A stretch of 63,274 bases of DNA from Verrucomicrobiia bacterium. Lineage in GTDB: Bacteria; Verrucomicrobiota; Verrucomicrobiia; JABWAM01. Below are positions 1 through 9,881 of this stretch, piece after piece. A program made the translations under genes and the position numbers. The notes below the pieces were generated by a model, which was not told where the DNA came from, did no database searches, and saw nothing but the letters and a program-made list of their open reading frames with translations. Each line of letters opens with the position of its first letter. Position 1 is the stretch's first letter. The stretch is from assembly GCA_028687435.1 (NCBI GenBank), contig JAQUAF010000029.1, forward strand, positions 1 through 63,274. Direction: 5' to 3'.

Positions 1-315
1 GACGCCAAACAGATTTCCATGCCCTCCCTCCACCTAAACTGATCACCTGCGCAGCCTCATGACCGGGGATCCCCTCACATCAGGTTAAAACCCACCCGAA
101 AAACCCGACGGAGCTGCCATGCGCCCAGGGCGACTTCCAAATATCCTTGCCGCTTTTCTTGAGTCGGGCATAATAACGACCATGCCCCAGCCAAAGATTC
201 TCCCCACACACTCGAGTTCCATATTCCCGGTTTTGCGCATCATTTCTTGTGTGTCATATGGTTGCGGCAATATCAAATTCAACCATGCCTTTTTAGTTAA
301 ATCACCACTTATAGT
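1..315. other. Intergenic stretch at the left edge, possible gene remnant
   Basis: I see no intact gene here. On the minus strand, at about 87 to 215, one frame reads GRYYARLKKSGKDIW and then loses sense. This weakly resembles the N-terminal strand of tyrosine recombinases. It has no start codon and no catalytic domain, so at most it is a remnant. The open frame that runs over 85-396 overlaps the tRNA and looks spurious. Confidence 0.3.
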
Positions 316-392
<77 letters not shown>

Positions 393-1316
393 TCACGCCG
401 CCTTTTCGCTGAACAACTTTTTAAGCGCGGGCAGGTGTTGGCGGATGGATTCGACCGGGACGTGACGGGAGAGTTCGAGAACCTTGGTGACATTGGCTTG
501 ATGCAGGGGCGTGAGTCGCTCAAACGGGATCACGCCGGTTCCCGGCATCTGATGGTCCTGGCAGGGGGGGATGACGTCGTGGAGATGGGAACCCGCAAGT
601 TGCGGGGCAAAATGCTGGAGCCATTGGGCATGGTCGAGCAGTCCCAACTCGTGTTTCACCTGCACATGGCCGGTGTCGTGCCAGTAGGCGGCAGGCTCGC
701 CTCGAAATTCCTTGAAAATGATGTCGAACTCTTCGGCGCTGGGGATGTCCTCGATGTAAAGGCGTCCTTCCAACCCCAGGGTCAGGCCGCGTTGTCTGGC
801 CTCGGGCAGCAGAGTCTCGAGACTTTTCATGGCAAAAAGAAAAGGCTGACGGATGTGGCGCTGGCGATAATCCTTCGCGGCGGCCACAGCCTGCCGGTAT
901 TCTGGCGTGTCGCGTTTGCCCGCGGAGGCCAGATCCATCAGGTGGCGCGTGGACGGTTTGCCGGTGATCTGGCCGAGATGAATGACCACAATGGGCGCCT
1001 TCATATGGACGGCAAAATCAAGGGTCTGCAGCGTGTAGTAGATGGCTTTGCGCCGTTCGGCTGGATCCCCGGCGGTGAGCAGAAAAGGATCGGGCAGCGG
1101 ACGCAGGCTTTCCAGGGGAATCGGGCAGTGATTATGCACGCTGACCACCCGCATGCCGGGATGTTCCCGGAGAAAACGGTCGATGCCTTCGACCTGGGTG
1201 ACCTTGGTGGCATAACCGATCTCGATGGCGGAAAAACCCAGTTCCGCGATCTCGGCAAGCATGGCTTCCCCGTCTTCGTGTCTTTCGGTGTTCCAGCAGG
1301 TGGAAAGGGCAAGCAT
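393..1316 (-). CDS. Sugar phosphate isomerase/epimerase-like TIM-barrel protein
   Basis: A 307-residue cytosolic protein of the xylose isomerase-like TIM-barrel (AP endonuclease 2) superfamily. Visible family features are the N-terminal strand [14 protein letters not shown] in mid-barrel, LGLEGR (metal-ligand Glu), YWHDTGHVQ (Asp/His pair) and a late GSHLHDV (His-x-His-Asp), all typical divalent-metal ligands. The substrate cannot be told from sequence; epimerases of keto-sugars and inositol-pathway enzymes share this fold. It lies downstream of rpsU on the same strand, but the rpsU terminator sits about 20 bp before its start, so it is probably expressed by read-through or from a promoter inside rpsU. 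Its stop codon touches the tRNA-Arg gene. Confidence 0.75.
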   Translation of the reverse strand: MLALSTCWNTERHEDGEAMLAEIAELGFSAIEIGYATKVTQVEGIDRFLREHPGMRVVSVHNHCPIPLESLRPLPDPFLLTAGDPAERRKAIYYTLQTLDFAVHMKAPIVVIHLGQITGKPSTRHLMDLASAGKRDTPEYRQAVAAAKDYRQRHIRQPFLFAMKSLETLLPEARQRGLTLGLEGRLYIEDIPSAEEFDIIFKEFRGEPAAYWHDTGHVQVKHELGLLDHAQWLQHFAPQLAGSHLHDVIPPCQDHQMPGTGVIPFERLTPLHQANVTKVLELSRHVPVESIRQHLPALKKLFSEKAA

Positions 1317-1336
1317 TCTCGATTGATGATTTATGA

Positions 1337-1378
1337 TGAAAAAGCAAAGGGGAGCGCCGATAAAACCCGGCGCTCCCC
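1337..1378 (-). terminator. Rho-independent terminator after rpsU
   Basis: A perfect 11-bp stem (1349-1359 with 1368-1378, GC-rich, 8-nt loop) is followed on the minus strand by TTTGCTTTTTC. It lies about 70 bp past the rpsU stop codon and just upstream of the sugar isomerase-like gene. Confidence 0.85.
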
Positions 1379-1445
1379 ACGCGATTTTAAAAGACTGTCC
1401 AAGCTTTTCCCTGACAGCCTTCAGCCGGACAGCCTGAGTGAAGCG

Positions 1446-1619
1446 TCAAAACTTGCGCTGACGGGCTTCCTTGGCTTTGCGTTTGCGCCGGATGCTTGGT
1501 TTTTCGTAATGTTGCTTGGCGCGGAGTTCGCGAAGCGTGCCTTCGCGATCCAGCTTGCGTTTCAGCCGGCGAAGCGCCTTGTCAACGGATTCGCCTTTTT
1601 TCATGCGGATTTCAGTCAT
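1446..1619 (-). CDS. rpsU: Small ribosomal subunit protein bS21
   Basis: A 57-codon gene encoding a highly basic protein that begins MTEIRMKKGESVDKALRRLK and ends ARQRKF, with the usual S21 pattern: short acidic start, an LRRLKRKL helix, YEKPSIRRKRK and a basic tail. It is a component of the 30S subunit platform that helps mRNA base-pair with 16S rRNA during initiation. The length is slightly short of the usual 60-70 residues but complete. It lies 69 bp downstream of purH and is closed by a strong terminator. Confidence 0.92.
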   Translation of the reverse strand: MTEIRMKKGESVDKALRRLKRKLDREGTLRELRAKQHYEKPSIRRKRKAKEARQRKF

Positions 1620-1688
1620 GTGTAAATCACCACCTTCCTGTTTCTTTCCAAAATGGGGGCATACCGTATCAAGGGAAGCCTTGGCGGG

Positions 1689-3236
1689 TCAATGACGGAA
1701 ATGGCGCCGTCCGGTGAAGACCATTGCGGCGTTCAGATCGTTGGCGGCGGCAATGACGTCCTCATCCCGGACAGATCCGCCCGGCTGAATGAAGGCGGTG
1801 GCGCCGGCTTGGGCGGCATGCGCGAGACCGTCGGCAAAGGGGAAGAACGCATCAGATGCCACGGCGCTGCGGGCCAGGGACAACTTGGCCTCGCCCGATT
1901 TCCAAATGGCGATTTTGACCGAATCCACCCGGCTCATTTGGCCCGCGCCAATGCCAAGGGTGCGATCCGCGCCGCAGAAGACAATGGCGTTGGATTTGAC
2001 ATGTTTGACCACGCGCCAGCCGAAACGAAGCGCCCGCCACTCCGCCTCGGTGGGTTTGCGATGGGTGACGACCTTCCACTGGCTTTCCTGGGTTGGCTGG
2101 ATGTCGCGCTCCTGCATCAGAACCCCCCCGGCGCAATGGCGGATTTCAACGGGATTGACGCCGGATGCGGGCGGGGCTTTCCGCTGGATGAGGCGCAGAT
2201 TTTTCTTTTTGCGCAGCAGGTCGAGGGCGATGGTGGTGAAGGACGGGGCGACAATGACTTCGCTGAAGATTTCGGAAATCTTCTCGGCCAGGGGCAGGGT
2301 CAATTCACGGTTCACGGCGATGATTCCGCCATAGGGCGCCTGCTGGTCGGTGGCAAAGGCCTTGTCCCATGCGGCCGCGAGATTTGCGTCCTGTCCCAAT
2401 CCGCAGGGATTGTTGTGTTTGAGAATGGCGACGGTTGGCTCCTCGAAATCCCACGCCAGATCCACGGCGGCGGTCAGGTCGAGAATGTTGTTGTAGGAAA
2501 GCTCCTTGCCGTGGAGTTGGGTGAAGAGTTGTTTGAATTCTCCGTAGAGCGCGGCTTTCTGGTGCGGATTTTCCCCATAACGCAGGTCCTGGACCTTGGA
2601 CAGGCGGAGGGTGAGTTCCACAGGCATGCCGCCGTTGGATGAGGCGGCGGCGTATTGTCGCGCCAGGTAACCTCCGATGGCGCCGTCATAGCGGGAGGTG
2701 GTTTGGAATACCTTGACCGCAAGCTGCCGTCGTGTCTCCAGGGTGGTGTTCCCGGTGCGTTGAAGTTCGGCTTGCACCCGGAGGTAGTCGGAGGGATCGA
2801 CGATGACCGTGACGCTGGCGTGGTTTTTGGCCGCGCTGCGCAGCATGGATGGTCCGCCGATGTCGATTTGTTCGATGGCTTCCCCGATGGTGCATCCGGT
2901 TTTCGCCACGGTGTTTTCAAAGGGATAAAGATTCACCACCACCAGATCGATCGGCTGGATGCCGTGCTCCCGGGCTTGTTTTTCATGGTCGGGATTGCCG
3001 CGCAGGAAAAGCAGCCCCCCATGGACCTTGGGGTGCAGGGTTTTGACCCGGCCGTTCATCATTTCGGGGAAACCGGTGAAATCGCTGACGTCCTTCACGG
3101 TGAGGCCGTTTTCGCGAAGGGTTTTCGCGGTGCCTCCCGTGGAAAGGATTTCCGCCCCGAGCGAGGCGATGGTTTTGGCCAGTTCGACAATGCCGGTCTT
3201 GTCCGAAACAGAGATGAGTGCGCGTTGAATTTTCAT
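1689..3236 (-). CDS. purH: Bifunctional AICAR formyltransferase/IMP cyclohydrolase
   Basis: A 515-residue enzyme of the last two steps of purine synthesis: AICAR to FAICAR using 10-formyl-tetrahydrofolate, then ring closure to IMP. The N-terminal MGS-like cyclohydrolase domain (about 1-190) shows [32 protein letters not shown] and DIGGPSMLR. The C-terminal formyltransferase domain carries LRYGENPHQ, the catalytic Lys-His in [16 protein letters not shown] and the end block [12 protein letters not shown]. The length matches the family. The start at 3236 gives the conserved opening [13 protein letters not shown]. rpsU follows on the same strand. Confidence 0.97.
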   Translation of the reverse strand: MKIQRALISVSDKTGIVELAKTIASLGAEILSTGGTAKTLRENGLTVKDVSDFTGFPEMMNGRVKTLHPKVHGGLLFLRGNPDHEKQAREHGIQPIDLVVVNLYPFENTVAKTGCTIGEAIEQIDIGGPSMLRSAAKNHASVTVIVDPSDYLRVQAELQRTGNTTLETRRQLAVKVFQTTSRYDGAIGGYLARQYAAASSNGGMPVELTLRLSKVQDLRYGENPHQKAALYGEFKQLFTQLHGKELSYNNILDLTAAVDLAWDFEEPTVAILKHNNPCGLGQDANLAAAWDKAFATDQQAPYGGIIAVNRELTLPLAEKISEIFSEVIVAPSFTTIALDLLRKKKNLRLIQRKAPPASGVNPVEIRHCAGGVLMQERDIQPTQESQWKVVTHRKPTEAEWRALRFGWRVVKHVKSNAIVFCGADRTLGIGAGQMSRVDSVKIAIWKSGEAKLSLARSAVASDAFFPFADGLAHAAQAGATAFIQPGGSVRDEDVIAAANDLNAAMVFTGRRHFRH

Positions 3237-3460
3237 GCGCGGGGATTTTCGACGCGCCGGGCCGGGGAAGTCAAGAAAATCGCCAAGGAGCGGAATGGCA
3301 AGTGGCGGGACGCCGGGGAGGGGACAGGTTCCAGGCGGGTTCCCTGGCGAAGCTTGAGGGATATTTTCGCGGTGAGGGATGAATTTTTTGAAATCTGCAA
3401 GACCGGCTTGACGTGGGGGCGGAAGCAGCCTATTTCCAATGAGGCAAACAGGGGTAAAAA

Positions 3461-4579
3461 ATGAATTTTAAGATGAAACTCAGACTGATGCCGGTTTTTT
3501 TGATGACTTGCGGAAAAAGCCTTTTCCTTGGACTGGGGGCGGCGGGGATGTTTTTCGCGTTTTTTACCGTTGGGTTGAGGGGGGCGGTGGCTGATCCGGT
3601 GGAACGGATCAAATCGTTTGCGACTTTTGAGAGCATTGATTTGCAGGCCCTGGCGGGAGGGGAGGTCATGACTCAACGGGGGCCCTTGATGAAATTCCGG
3701 CGCGGGATTTCCGGGGAGAGTTGTTACGTGGTGCTGAAAACGGTTGCCGAGACTTCCAAGTTTATCCAGACCTCCGGGCCGCTTGACGATGGTGAGCAGG
3801 GAGTCAACTTTCAGAGTTACATTCAACTGCCTGCCAAGGACGAGGATTTTGCGAAACTAAAGCTGAACAGTGAACGGTTGCCAATCCGGCGGTTGATTTC
3901 CGGCACCCTGTCGGCGTCGGAACAGAAGGCGGATTTTGCGATCAGCCGGACGGAGGCGGGGGAGATGGCCAGGACGGTCAAGAGCCTGTCGGGAAGCGCC
4001 GCGAAACCGGTGGATATTGTCCGCGCCTGTTGGATCAATGTGGTCAAGGGGCGAACCGCCCAGTTTTTTCAAACAGGGTTGACGAAGATGACGTCGTATG
4101 AGATGGGGGCGTCGGAGGTCAATCCGGGCGCCGAAATGCGCAGTTTGATGGATGAACGGTCCAGTGCCGGGATTGCCAGGGAGTTTGGAGGGCTTTTGCA
4201 GGATGTGGGATTGGGCGCAACGGCGCCGCAGAACAGGCTGCAGCCTGCGATCAATTATTGTGAATTGCTCAATTGGGAATTGATGTCAACGTTTGACGTG
4301 GGCGCCGTTTATTCGCGGGATTTGGAGGGAGGAGGCTGCCAGATTTTTGATTGCCAGTATTATTCCAGCGGCATTTATTATGTTTCGATGTGTTTCTTTG
4401 AATTATGGCCGGTGAAGATTGGAGGAAAGGATGCGACCCTGGTTTGGCGCGCGGATTTGATTGCGGCGCCGACCTTGGAGATTACCCGCGGGATTGAGCG
4501 GATGGCCTATGGGAGCCTCATGATGAAGGAAATCAAAAAATCCATCAAAAATTTCCAGAGGATCATTCTCACGAAGTGA
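3461..4579 (+). CDS. Exported protein of unknown function
   Basis: A 372-residue protein that I do not recognise. The N-terminus is basic followed by a hydrophobic stretch (about residues 12-45: [17 protein letters not shown] and onward), so it is probably exported or membrane-anchored. The rest is soluble, with a Cys/Tyr-rich segment ([21 protein letters not shown]) around residues 290-320. An AAACAGGGG-like stretch upstream is a poor ribosome site. It is divergent from purH and precedes yajD after a pair of hairpins. No function is inferred. Confidence 0.55.
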   Translation: MNFKMKLRLMPVFLMTCGKSLFLGLGAAGMFFAFFTVGLRGAVADPVERIKSFATFESIDLQALAGGEVMTQRGPLMKFRRGISGESCYVVLKTVAETSKFIQTSGPLDDGEQGVNFQSYIQLPAKDEDFAKLKLNSERLPIRRLISGTLSASEQKADFAISRTEAGEMARTVKSLSGSAAKPVDIVRACWINVVKGRTAQFFQTGLTKMTSYEMGASEVNPGAEMRSLMDERSSAGIAREFGGLLQDVGLGATAPQNRLQPAINYCELLNWELMSTFDVGAVYSRDLEGGGCQIFDCQYYSSGIYYVSMCFFELWPVKIGGKDATLVWRADLIAAPTLEITRGIERMAYGSLMMKEIKKSIKNFQRIILTK

Positions 4580-4619
4580 GGAAAGGGTTGTTTGGACTGC
4601 AGGATCGAACCCCCTCTCA

Positions 4620-4672
4620 CTCCCCCTTGAACAAGGGGGAGCCATCGTGCGCCTCCCCTTGACAAGGGGAGG
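4620..4672. repeat. Two adjacent perfect hairpins
   Basis: CTCCCCCTTG-AA-CAAGGGGGAG (4620-4641) and CCTCCCCTTG-A-CAAGGGGAGG (4652-4672) are two near-identical palindromes 10 bp apart, in the gap between the unknown exported gene and yajD. A degenerate relative is seen at about 27712-27731. Neither is followed by a T run, so they are not classical terminators; they look like intergenic palindromic repeats. Confidence 0.6.
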
Positions 4673-4742
4673 ATCAGGGTGGGGTGGTGTCGGACAGTTT
4701 TCGATTTTGGGATCGGCTTAATTTTAAAAACAAACCGCAAGC

Positions 4743-5147
4743 GTGACGTCATCCGACAAGACAAATGGCGGCAAGGGAGAGGGGCAAAACCGGGTTCTGG
4801 CCGAATTGCTGAGGGATCAGGAGATTCGCCAGCGGGGATACCGCGAGCGGGCGTTGAAGCTTTATCCCCATGTCTGCGCGCGATGCGGGCGTGAATTTTC
4901 AGGAAAACGGCTTCGCGAACTGACGGTTCACCACAGGGACCATAATCATCGCAATAATCCGCCGGATGGAAGCAACTGGGAATTGTTGTGCCTGTATTGC
5001 CACGATCATGAGCATGAGAAGATGGGGATTGGAGATTATTATGCCGGTCCGCTTCCCGGGGACGAGAAACCCCCTCCCCTGGCTTCCAATCCATTTGACG
5101 GGTTGGAGAATTTGTTGAAGTCCAAAGACGGCAAGACAGGGACGTGA
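4743..5147 (+). CDS. yajD: HNH nuclease family protein YajD
   Basis: A 134-residue protein closely following the YajD pattern: GYRERALKLYPHVCARCGREF, then LTVHHRDHNHRNNPPDGSNW, LLCLYCHDHEHEK and a short tail with NPFDGLENLL. The CxxC pair (CARC) and the second pair (CLYC) form the zinc-binding frame of the HNH (GG-HH type) fold; the His-His of VHHRDH is the catalytic region. The biological role of YajD is not established. The start is a GTG giving MTSSDKT, without a clear ribosome site; a shorter form beginning nearer GYRER is possible. The stop is 2 bp from the convergent fliD stop. The last 40 codons are duplicated at 18.66 kb. Confidence 0.85.
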   Translation: MTSSDKTNGGKGEGQNRVLAELLRDQEIRQRGYRERALKLYPHVCARCGREFSGKRLRELTVHHRDHNHRNNPPDGSNWELLCLYCHDHEHEKMGIGDYYAGPLPGDEKPPPLASNPFDGLENLLKSKDGKTGT

Positions 5148-5149
5148 AA

Positions 5150-6898
5150 TCAACTGCTGCTGCTGGAACTCAGGCTTTCGATGATCGAAAGGGTGCTGGA
5201 GGCTGTGGATTGGTACTCTTCCAGGGCGGCAAAGGCGGAAACCAGACGTTCCTCCTGAATGTCGATTTGTTCGTTGAGAAAATCGATTTTATCATTGTTC
5301 CGATCCTCCTCATCGGAAATGCTTTCCAGACGCAGGCTCAGCGCGCCTGTGGTGGAGTCGATCTGGCTGTTGATGTACTCGTCGAGGCTGTTCATGATTC
5401 CGGTTGAAGAATCGCTGAAGAGGCTGATGACTTCATCAAGGTTGGTGGACAGGGCGTCCTCAAGTTCCGATGTGTCGATGGTCAGGAGGTTGTCATCGCC
5501 GGAGGTCGAGATGCCGAGGTCTTCCAGCATGCGGATGGTTCCGGAGCCCATGGCCGAGGTGATGGTCCGGCGCAGGGTGTTGGCCAATGAGGAAATGGTG
5601 GAGTCGGATGCCAGGATGCTGGCCGAGTCGGTGTCTTCGGTGGGGGTTGCCGTGTAACTGCTGATCATGTTTTGAACGGAATTATATTGTTCGACGAAGT
5701 TGGTGATGGCTTCCTCAATGGCATCCGTGTCGGTGGCAACGGAGAGCGTGACGGATTCTCCGGAGGCGGTGGTGTCGGTGACGTTGAGGGTCAGTCCCGT
5801 GATGCCGGTTTCCTCCCCGGTCAGGGTGTTGTCGGAGCTTTTGCGTGGATTGAGGTGATAAGGATCGTTGATATAGATGGTGGCGTCGTTGCCCACGGTT
5901 TGGGTCGAAGCGCTGGTGGTTAGTTTCAGTGTGCTGGCGATGTTGCTGTCATCGGCATCCTGGACGGTGATTCCATAACTGCCCGTGGTTTTGGAGGTCA
6001 GCACAATCTGGTCCGCGACAGAATCGTAAGAGGCATAAACTCCGGCGGAGGATGCTGTGATTTTATCGAGAACATTTTGCAGGGTGTCGGTGTCCGGATC
6101 GACGGAAATGGTCATGCCGTTGACGATGATGTCATTGCCGGTGAATGTGCCGTTGATATTGCTGTCGGAGAGAACGGCGCCGGTGTCCGTCGTGCCGATC
6201 GTATAGAGGCTGGTGACGGTGGATTCGCCGCTGGTATAAAGGCGCGATTTTTCCAGGAAATTGCTGGTGTCTCCCACGGAGCCCGCCACAATGGCGTCGC
6301 TGCCGGTGAGGGTGATTTTGTCCGTGTCCGGATCGTAGGAGGCGGTGACTCCGGCGCTGCTGCTGTTGATGCGTTCCAGCACATCCTCCAGCGTGTCGGC
6401 GCCGGCATCCACCGTGATCTGGACCCCATTGATGGTGAAATAACCGCCGGTCAGCGATGAACCATAGGATTCCGAGAGCGTCCGGTCGTCGGGAGTGCTG
6501 CTGGTGGAGACGGGATTGGCGAGTTTGAGGCTGCTTGCGCTGCCGCTTTTTCCGCTGGTCAGCGTGGTGGCGGAGGCGATGGAAGCCACTTCGATGCTGT
6601 AGGTGCTTTTTGCCGCGGAAGTGCTGGCGGTGGCGGTGAGAATATCCGTATCGGAGGATGTGGCGGTGCTGGAGGAATACAAGGAGGCATCCGCCAGCGT
6701 TTCGGCGGCATCCTGCAGTGAGGCCAATGCTTCCTTGATGGCGGTGATGGCGTCGCTTTTGACGCTCAAGATTTCATTGTCGTTTTCCAGGTGGGTGACG
6801 GGGATGCTTTCGACAGCGAGGAGTTTTTCGATGATGGCATCGGTGTCCAGACCGGTGGACAGGCCCGATAGTCGGATGGTTCCAACTGATGTTGACAT
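5150..6898 (-). CDS. fliD: Flagellar filament cap protein FliD
   Basis: A 582-residue flagellar hook-associated protein 2, which caps the growing filament and folds flagellin subunits outside the cell. The N-terminal FliD_N region (IRLSGLSTGLDTDAIIEKLLAVE) and the C-terminal FliD_C region (EEAITNFVEQYNSVQNMIS, then LEDLGISTSGDDNLLTID and a coiled coil NDKIDFLNEQIDIQEERL) are both present. The middle is Ser/Thr/Asp-rich with two related blocks: GGYFTINGVQITVDAGADTL and a later IIVNGMTISVDPDTDTL. A strong ribosome site (GAGGAGG) precedes the ATG. It stands alone and convergent with yajD. No fliS or flagellin gene is visible nearby. Confidence 0.95.
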   Translation of the reverse strand: MSTSVGTIRLSGLSTGLDTDAIIEKLLAVESIPVTHLENDNEILSVKSDAITAIKEALASLQDAAETLADASLYSSSTATSSDTDILTATASTSAAKSTYSIEVASIASATTLTSGKSGSASSLKLANPVSTSSTPDDRTLSESYGSSLTGGYFTINGVQITVDAGADTLEDVLERINSSSAGVTASYDPDTDKITLTGSDAIVAGSVGDTSNFLEKSRLYTSGESTVTSLYTIGTTDTGAVLSDSNINGTFTGNDIIVNGMTISVDPDTDTLQNVLDKITASSAGVYASYDSVADQIVLTSKTTGSYGITVQDADDSNIASTLKLTTSASTQTVGNDATIYINDPYHLNPRKSSDNTLTGEETGITGLTLNVTDTTASGESVTLSVATDTDAIEEAITNFVEQYNSVQNMISSYTATPTEDTDSASILASDSTISSLANTLRRTITSAMGSGTIRMLEDLGISTSGDDNLLTIDTSELEDALSTNLDEVISLFSDSSTGIMNSLDEYINSQIDSTTGALSLRLESISDEEDRNNDKIDFLNEQIDIQEERLVSAFAALEEYQSTASSTLSIIESLSSSSSS

Positions 6899-7318
6899 AG
6901 GTCCTCCTCTTTTTGGCGATGTGATGTTTTGACGCCGGATTTGCGCCCTTTATATTCCTCGTCTAAAACAGGCGTTTCCCAATCCGGGCTATCCCGGCAA
7001 AAGCGCATTTCATCCCATGAAAATGCCAATTCGTCCCGGCTTTTTTGCCGTGGAGGCGATGGAGGGCGTGGCGAAGGCCCGCGTTCCCGGACAAGTCAAA
7101 AATGGGGATCCGCCTCAGAAGGGCGGGGCTTTGTCACAGAACGCTTGTCTTTGGAGGAGCGGCCATTAGAATAAGCCGGCACAGTCCTCATCAAAATGAC
7201 GGGCATGTGTTGTTGACGCCGGAAGTCCGGACACGGACAAGAATTTCTGACAGGATTTGATCTCTGTTGTTATGGGTTTGGATTTTTCCGGGAGTTGAGG
7301 CTGCTCCATGAAGAAACA
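6899..7318. other. Intergenic region between fliD and the efflux operon
   Basis: About 420 bp divergent promoter region between fliD (minus) and the TolC-like gene (plus). The fliD ribosome site lies at its left end. I see no further gene, RNA or clear promoter in it. Confidence 0.5.
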
Positions 7319-8638
7319 ATGAAAATCAGCGCATACCAGTTCATCCGCCGGCTTGCCGCCGGCATGCTTTTGTTTGCCTGGACGCTTCGCGCCGGGGAAA
7401 CCCCGGAAAATTTAACCTGGAACGATTGTGTCCGCGAGGCGGTGGAAAACAATCCGGACATCAAGGCAAGCTGGCATGCCTTGCAAAGTTCGGAGGCGGT
7501 GCGCAAGGGGAGCTATTCGGATTTTTTTCCCCAGATCACGGTGAATGCCGGCAGGACACGCGCATATCAGCCGGCAGATGAATCCGCGGGGGTGACTGCC
7601 TTCGGGGGCGCCGCCTCCGCCACTGAATATACAACCCAGTACACGGCGAATATCACGCTTCAGCAGATGGTTTTTGATGGATTCAAAACCAGGGGGAATG
7701 TTGACAAGGCGCGGGCGGAGGCGCGTCTGGCTCTGGCCAATCTCATTTCCGAAAAGGCCTTGGTCAGCTACGAGTTGAAATCCGCGTTTGCGCAGTTGCT
7801 TTATGCGCAGGATTTGATCGGAATATCCCGCAGCATCGTGGCGCAGAGGGACCGGGATTACCAGTTGGTCGGGCTTCGTTATGAAAGCGGCAAGGAAAAC
7901 AAGGGGTCTGTGTTGTGGAGCAAGGCCAATCTGGGCCAGGCCAAATTTGATTTGGAGCAGGCGCTTCGGAATCTTCTTGTTTCCCGGCGCCAGCTTCTTA
8001 CCAGCATGGGGGTTGGCAGCCGTTCAAATCCGGTTGCCGCGGTTGGAGAACTGGTTGCCGCTCCGGTTGATCCGAAACCGGATTTTCAGGCGCTGGCCAT
8101 AAAAACGCCGGCCCATTATCAGCGTCTGGCCGAAAAGGATGCCGCTGCGGCCGGGATCACCATCGCTCAAAGCAGCCTGTATCCATGGCTTTCCGCGACT
8201 GGCGTTGTTTCGCGCCAGGACAACAAGTTTTTTCCAAAGGACAACGGTTGGTCTGTGGGGGTTTCCGCAACCTGGGATATTTTTGACGGAGCGCAAACTT
8301 ATTTCAATGTCAGGGCCGCCCGGGCCAGTCTCCAGCAGTCCCAGATGGTTTTGCGCAGCACCGATGAGCAAACGGCCCTGTCTCTGGCCAGGGATCACAC
8401 GGATTTGGTTGACGCGGTTGAAAAGGTGCGGGTGCAATCGGAATTGTTGGAAGCGGCGTCCTTGCGCGCGGACATTGCGGAGGTTCAGTACCGGAACGGA
8501 TTGATTTCGTTCCAGGATTTTTATTCGATCACCAATGACTATATCAATCAACAGCGCCAGACCCTGGGCTCGCGGCGCGACGCGTTGATTGCCGAAGCCA
8601 AATGGGAGCAATCCCGTGGCGTGGGAGCAATACCATGA
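7319..8638 (+). CDS. TolC family outer membrane efflux protein
   Basis: A 439-residue outer membrane factor. It has a signal peptide (MKISAYQFIRRLAAGMLLFAWTLRAGE), then the TolC-type repeat: NLTWNDCVREAVENNPDI at the start of the first helical half and long amphipathic helices in both halves (AEARLALANLISEKALVSYELK; VRAARASLQQSQMVL). It would form the trimeric channel for the exporter encoded by the next two genes. The ATG at 7319 is chosen over an upstream TTG (7295) because it begins the signal peptide. The stop overlaps the next start (ATGA). Confidence 0.88.
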   Translation: MKISAYQFIRRLAAGMLLFAWTLRAGETPENLTWNDCVREAVENNPDIKASWHALQSSEAVRKGSYSDFFPQITVNAGRTRAYQPADESAGVTAFGGAASATEYTTQYTANITLQQMVFDGFKTRGNVDKARAEARLALANLISEKALVSYELKSAFAQLLYAQDLIGISRSIVAQRDRDYQLVGLRYESGKENKGSVLWSKANLGQAKFDLEQALRNLLVSRRQLLTSMGVGSRSNPVAAVGELVAAPVDPKPDFQALAIKTPAHYQRLAEKDAAAAGITIAQSSLYPWLSATGVVSRQDNKFFPKDNGWSVGVSATWDIFDGAQTYFNVRAARASLQQSQMVLRSTDEQTALSLARDHTDLVDAVEKVRVQSELLEAASLRADIAEVQYRNGLISFQDFYSITNDYINQQRQTLGSRRDALIAEAKWEQSRGVGAIP

Positions 8639-9597
8639 AATCAATCAAAAAGACTTGGATCGGAATTGGAGCCGGCGTGCTGGCGGTCTTGTTTTTGGCC
8701 TGTTTGGCGCGGATGGGGCTGTCCCCGGCCTCCAAGTGGGAAACTGCGGATGTCCGCCGGGGGGACGTGAAAATGACCGTCCGGGCGACGGCGACCATCA
8801 AGCCTGAACATCGATTGGAGATCAAGCCGCCCCTGGCGGGCCGCGCCGAATCGGTGGAGGTGGATATGGGGGCAAAGGTCAGGCAGGGGCAGATTCTGGC
8901 TTGGATGAGTTCCAGCGAAAGAGCGGCGCTTTTGGATGCCGCGCGCGCCAGGGGGGAAAAAGAATACAATGCCTGGAAGGATATTTACCGGGCTGCGCCC
9001 CTGGTTGCTCCGCTCGATGGCACGATCATCTCGAAGAGCCTGGTGCCTGGACAGGTCGTGCAATCCACGGAAACCGTGTTTGTGATGTCAGACCGGCTGA
9101 TTGCCCAGGTGGATGTGGATGAAACCGATTTGGGGAAAGTGCGGGTGGAACAGGCTGTCGAGGTGTCATTGGATGGTTTTCCCGGAGTTCGTTTGAAGGG
9201 CAGGGTCAACAAGGTCGCCTATGATTCGGTTACTGTGAATAATGTCACCACTTACAAGGTGGATGTGTTATTGGAGACGATTCCGGATTTTTTGCGAAGC
9301 GGCATGACGGCCAATGTCGTCTTTTTTGTGGCGGAGCGGATAGATGTATTGTTGATTCCAGCGTCGTCGGTGCAGGCGGATGGGAGTGTTTTGGCCGTGG
9401 GAAAAGGGGGAAAGCCGCAAAGCAGGTCTGTGCAGACAGGGATTACGGATGGCAGGTGGATTGAGGTGGTTTCGGGGTTGTCCGAGGGTGAGCAGGTGGT
9501 GCAGAACGCTTATCATCTTCCGGCGTCCGCCTCCGGCGGCGGGTTCAGCCTCCTGCCCCGCATGCCGTCCAGAAAGGGAAACCCTCCGCCTCGCTGA
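8635..9597 (+). CDS. MacA-like periplasmic adaptor with very short hairpin
   Basis: A 320-residue membrane-fusion protein. A single N-terminal membrane anchor (IGIGAGVLAVLFLACLA) is followed by the lipoyl half-motifs (HRLEIKPPLAGRAESVEVDMGAKVRQGQILA and VAPLDGTIISKSLVPGQVV), then beta-barrel and membrane-proximal domains. Only about 35 residues separate the two lipoyl halves, whereas canonical MacA has a roughly 100-residue helical hairpin there that contacts TolC. Its start overlaps the tolC stop by 4 bp, so the two are translationally coupled. It should pair with the MacB-like protein downstream. Confidence 0.85.
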   Translation: MKSIKKTWIGIGAGVLAVLFLACLARMGLSPASKWETADVRRGDVKMTVRATATIKPEHRLEIKPPLAGRAESVEVDMGAKVRQGQILAWMSSSERAALLDAARARGEKEYNAWKDIYRAAPLVAPLDGTIISKSLVPGQVVQSTETVFVMSDRLIAQVDVDETDLGKVRVEQAVEVSLDGFPGVRLKGRVNKVAYDSVTVNNVTTYKVDVLLETIPDFLRSGMTANVVFFVAERIDVLLIPASSVQADGSVLAVGKGGKPQSRSVQTGITDGRWIEVVSGLSEGEQVVQNAYHLPASASGGGFSLLPRMPSRKGNPPPR

Positions 9598-9651
9598 TGC
9601 CGTTGCCTCAAGAATTCACAACCATCGGGCATGGATGAACCCTTGATATTT

Positions 9652-9881
9652 GGAAATTTCAAAGTTTTGATGAAGACGAAATTACGAGGGATTTTAATTG
9701 GCGGCAGCCTCTGGATTCCCGCTTTCGCGGGAATGACGGAAGGGGAGTATGCCCATTTCACCATCGTCATTCCCGCGAAAGCGGGAATCCAGTTGTCTTT
9801 GCGTCGAACGCTTGTCTCGCCGAAGCGCTTGGGCGAAGGCGGATCGAGCAGTTGCCGGGCCTTGAGCCCGGCTTAATTTAA
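9652..9881. repeat. Composite dispersed repeat between macA and macB
   Basis: This gap carries several elements found elsewhere in the window. GGAAATTTCAAAGTTT lies at 9652. Two perfect 28-bp copies of the element with core ATTCCC-N8-GGGAAT face each other at 9711-9738 and 9765-9792. A CTTGTCTCGCCGAAG segment is next, then the palindrome CCGGGCCTTGAGCCCGG followed by CTTAATTTAA up to base 9881, directly against the macB ATG. Related copies lie at 17.6-17.9, 26.17, 41.95-42.23 and 59.9-60.2 kb. Confidence 0.8.

Noticed and set aside
9711..9792. The facing 28-bp palindromes as ends of an insertion sequence
   Set aside because: Only 26 bp lie between them and no transposase is in the window.
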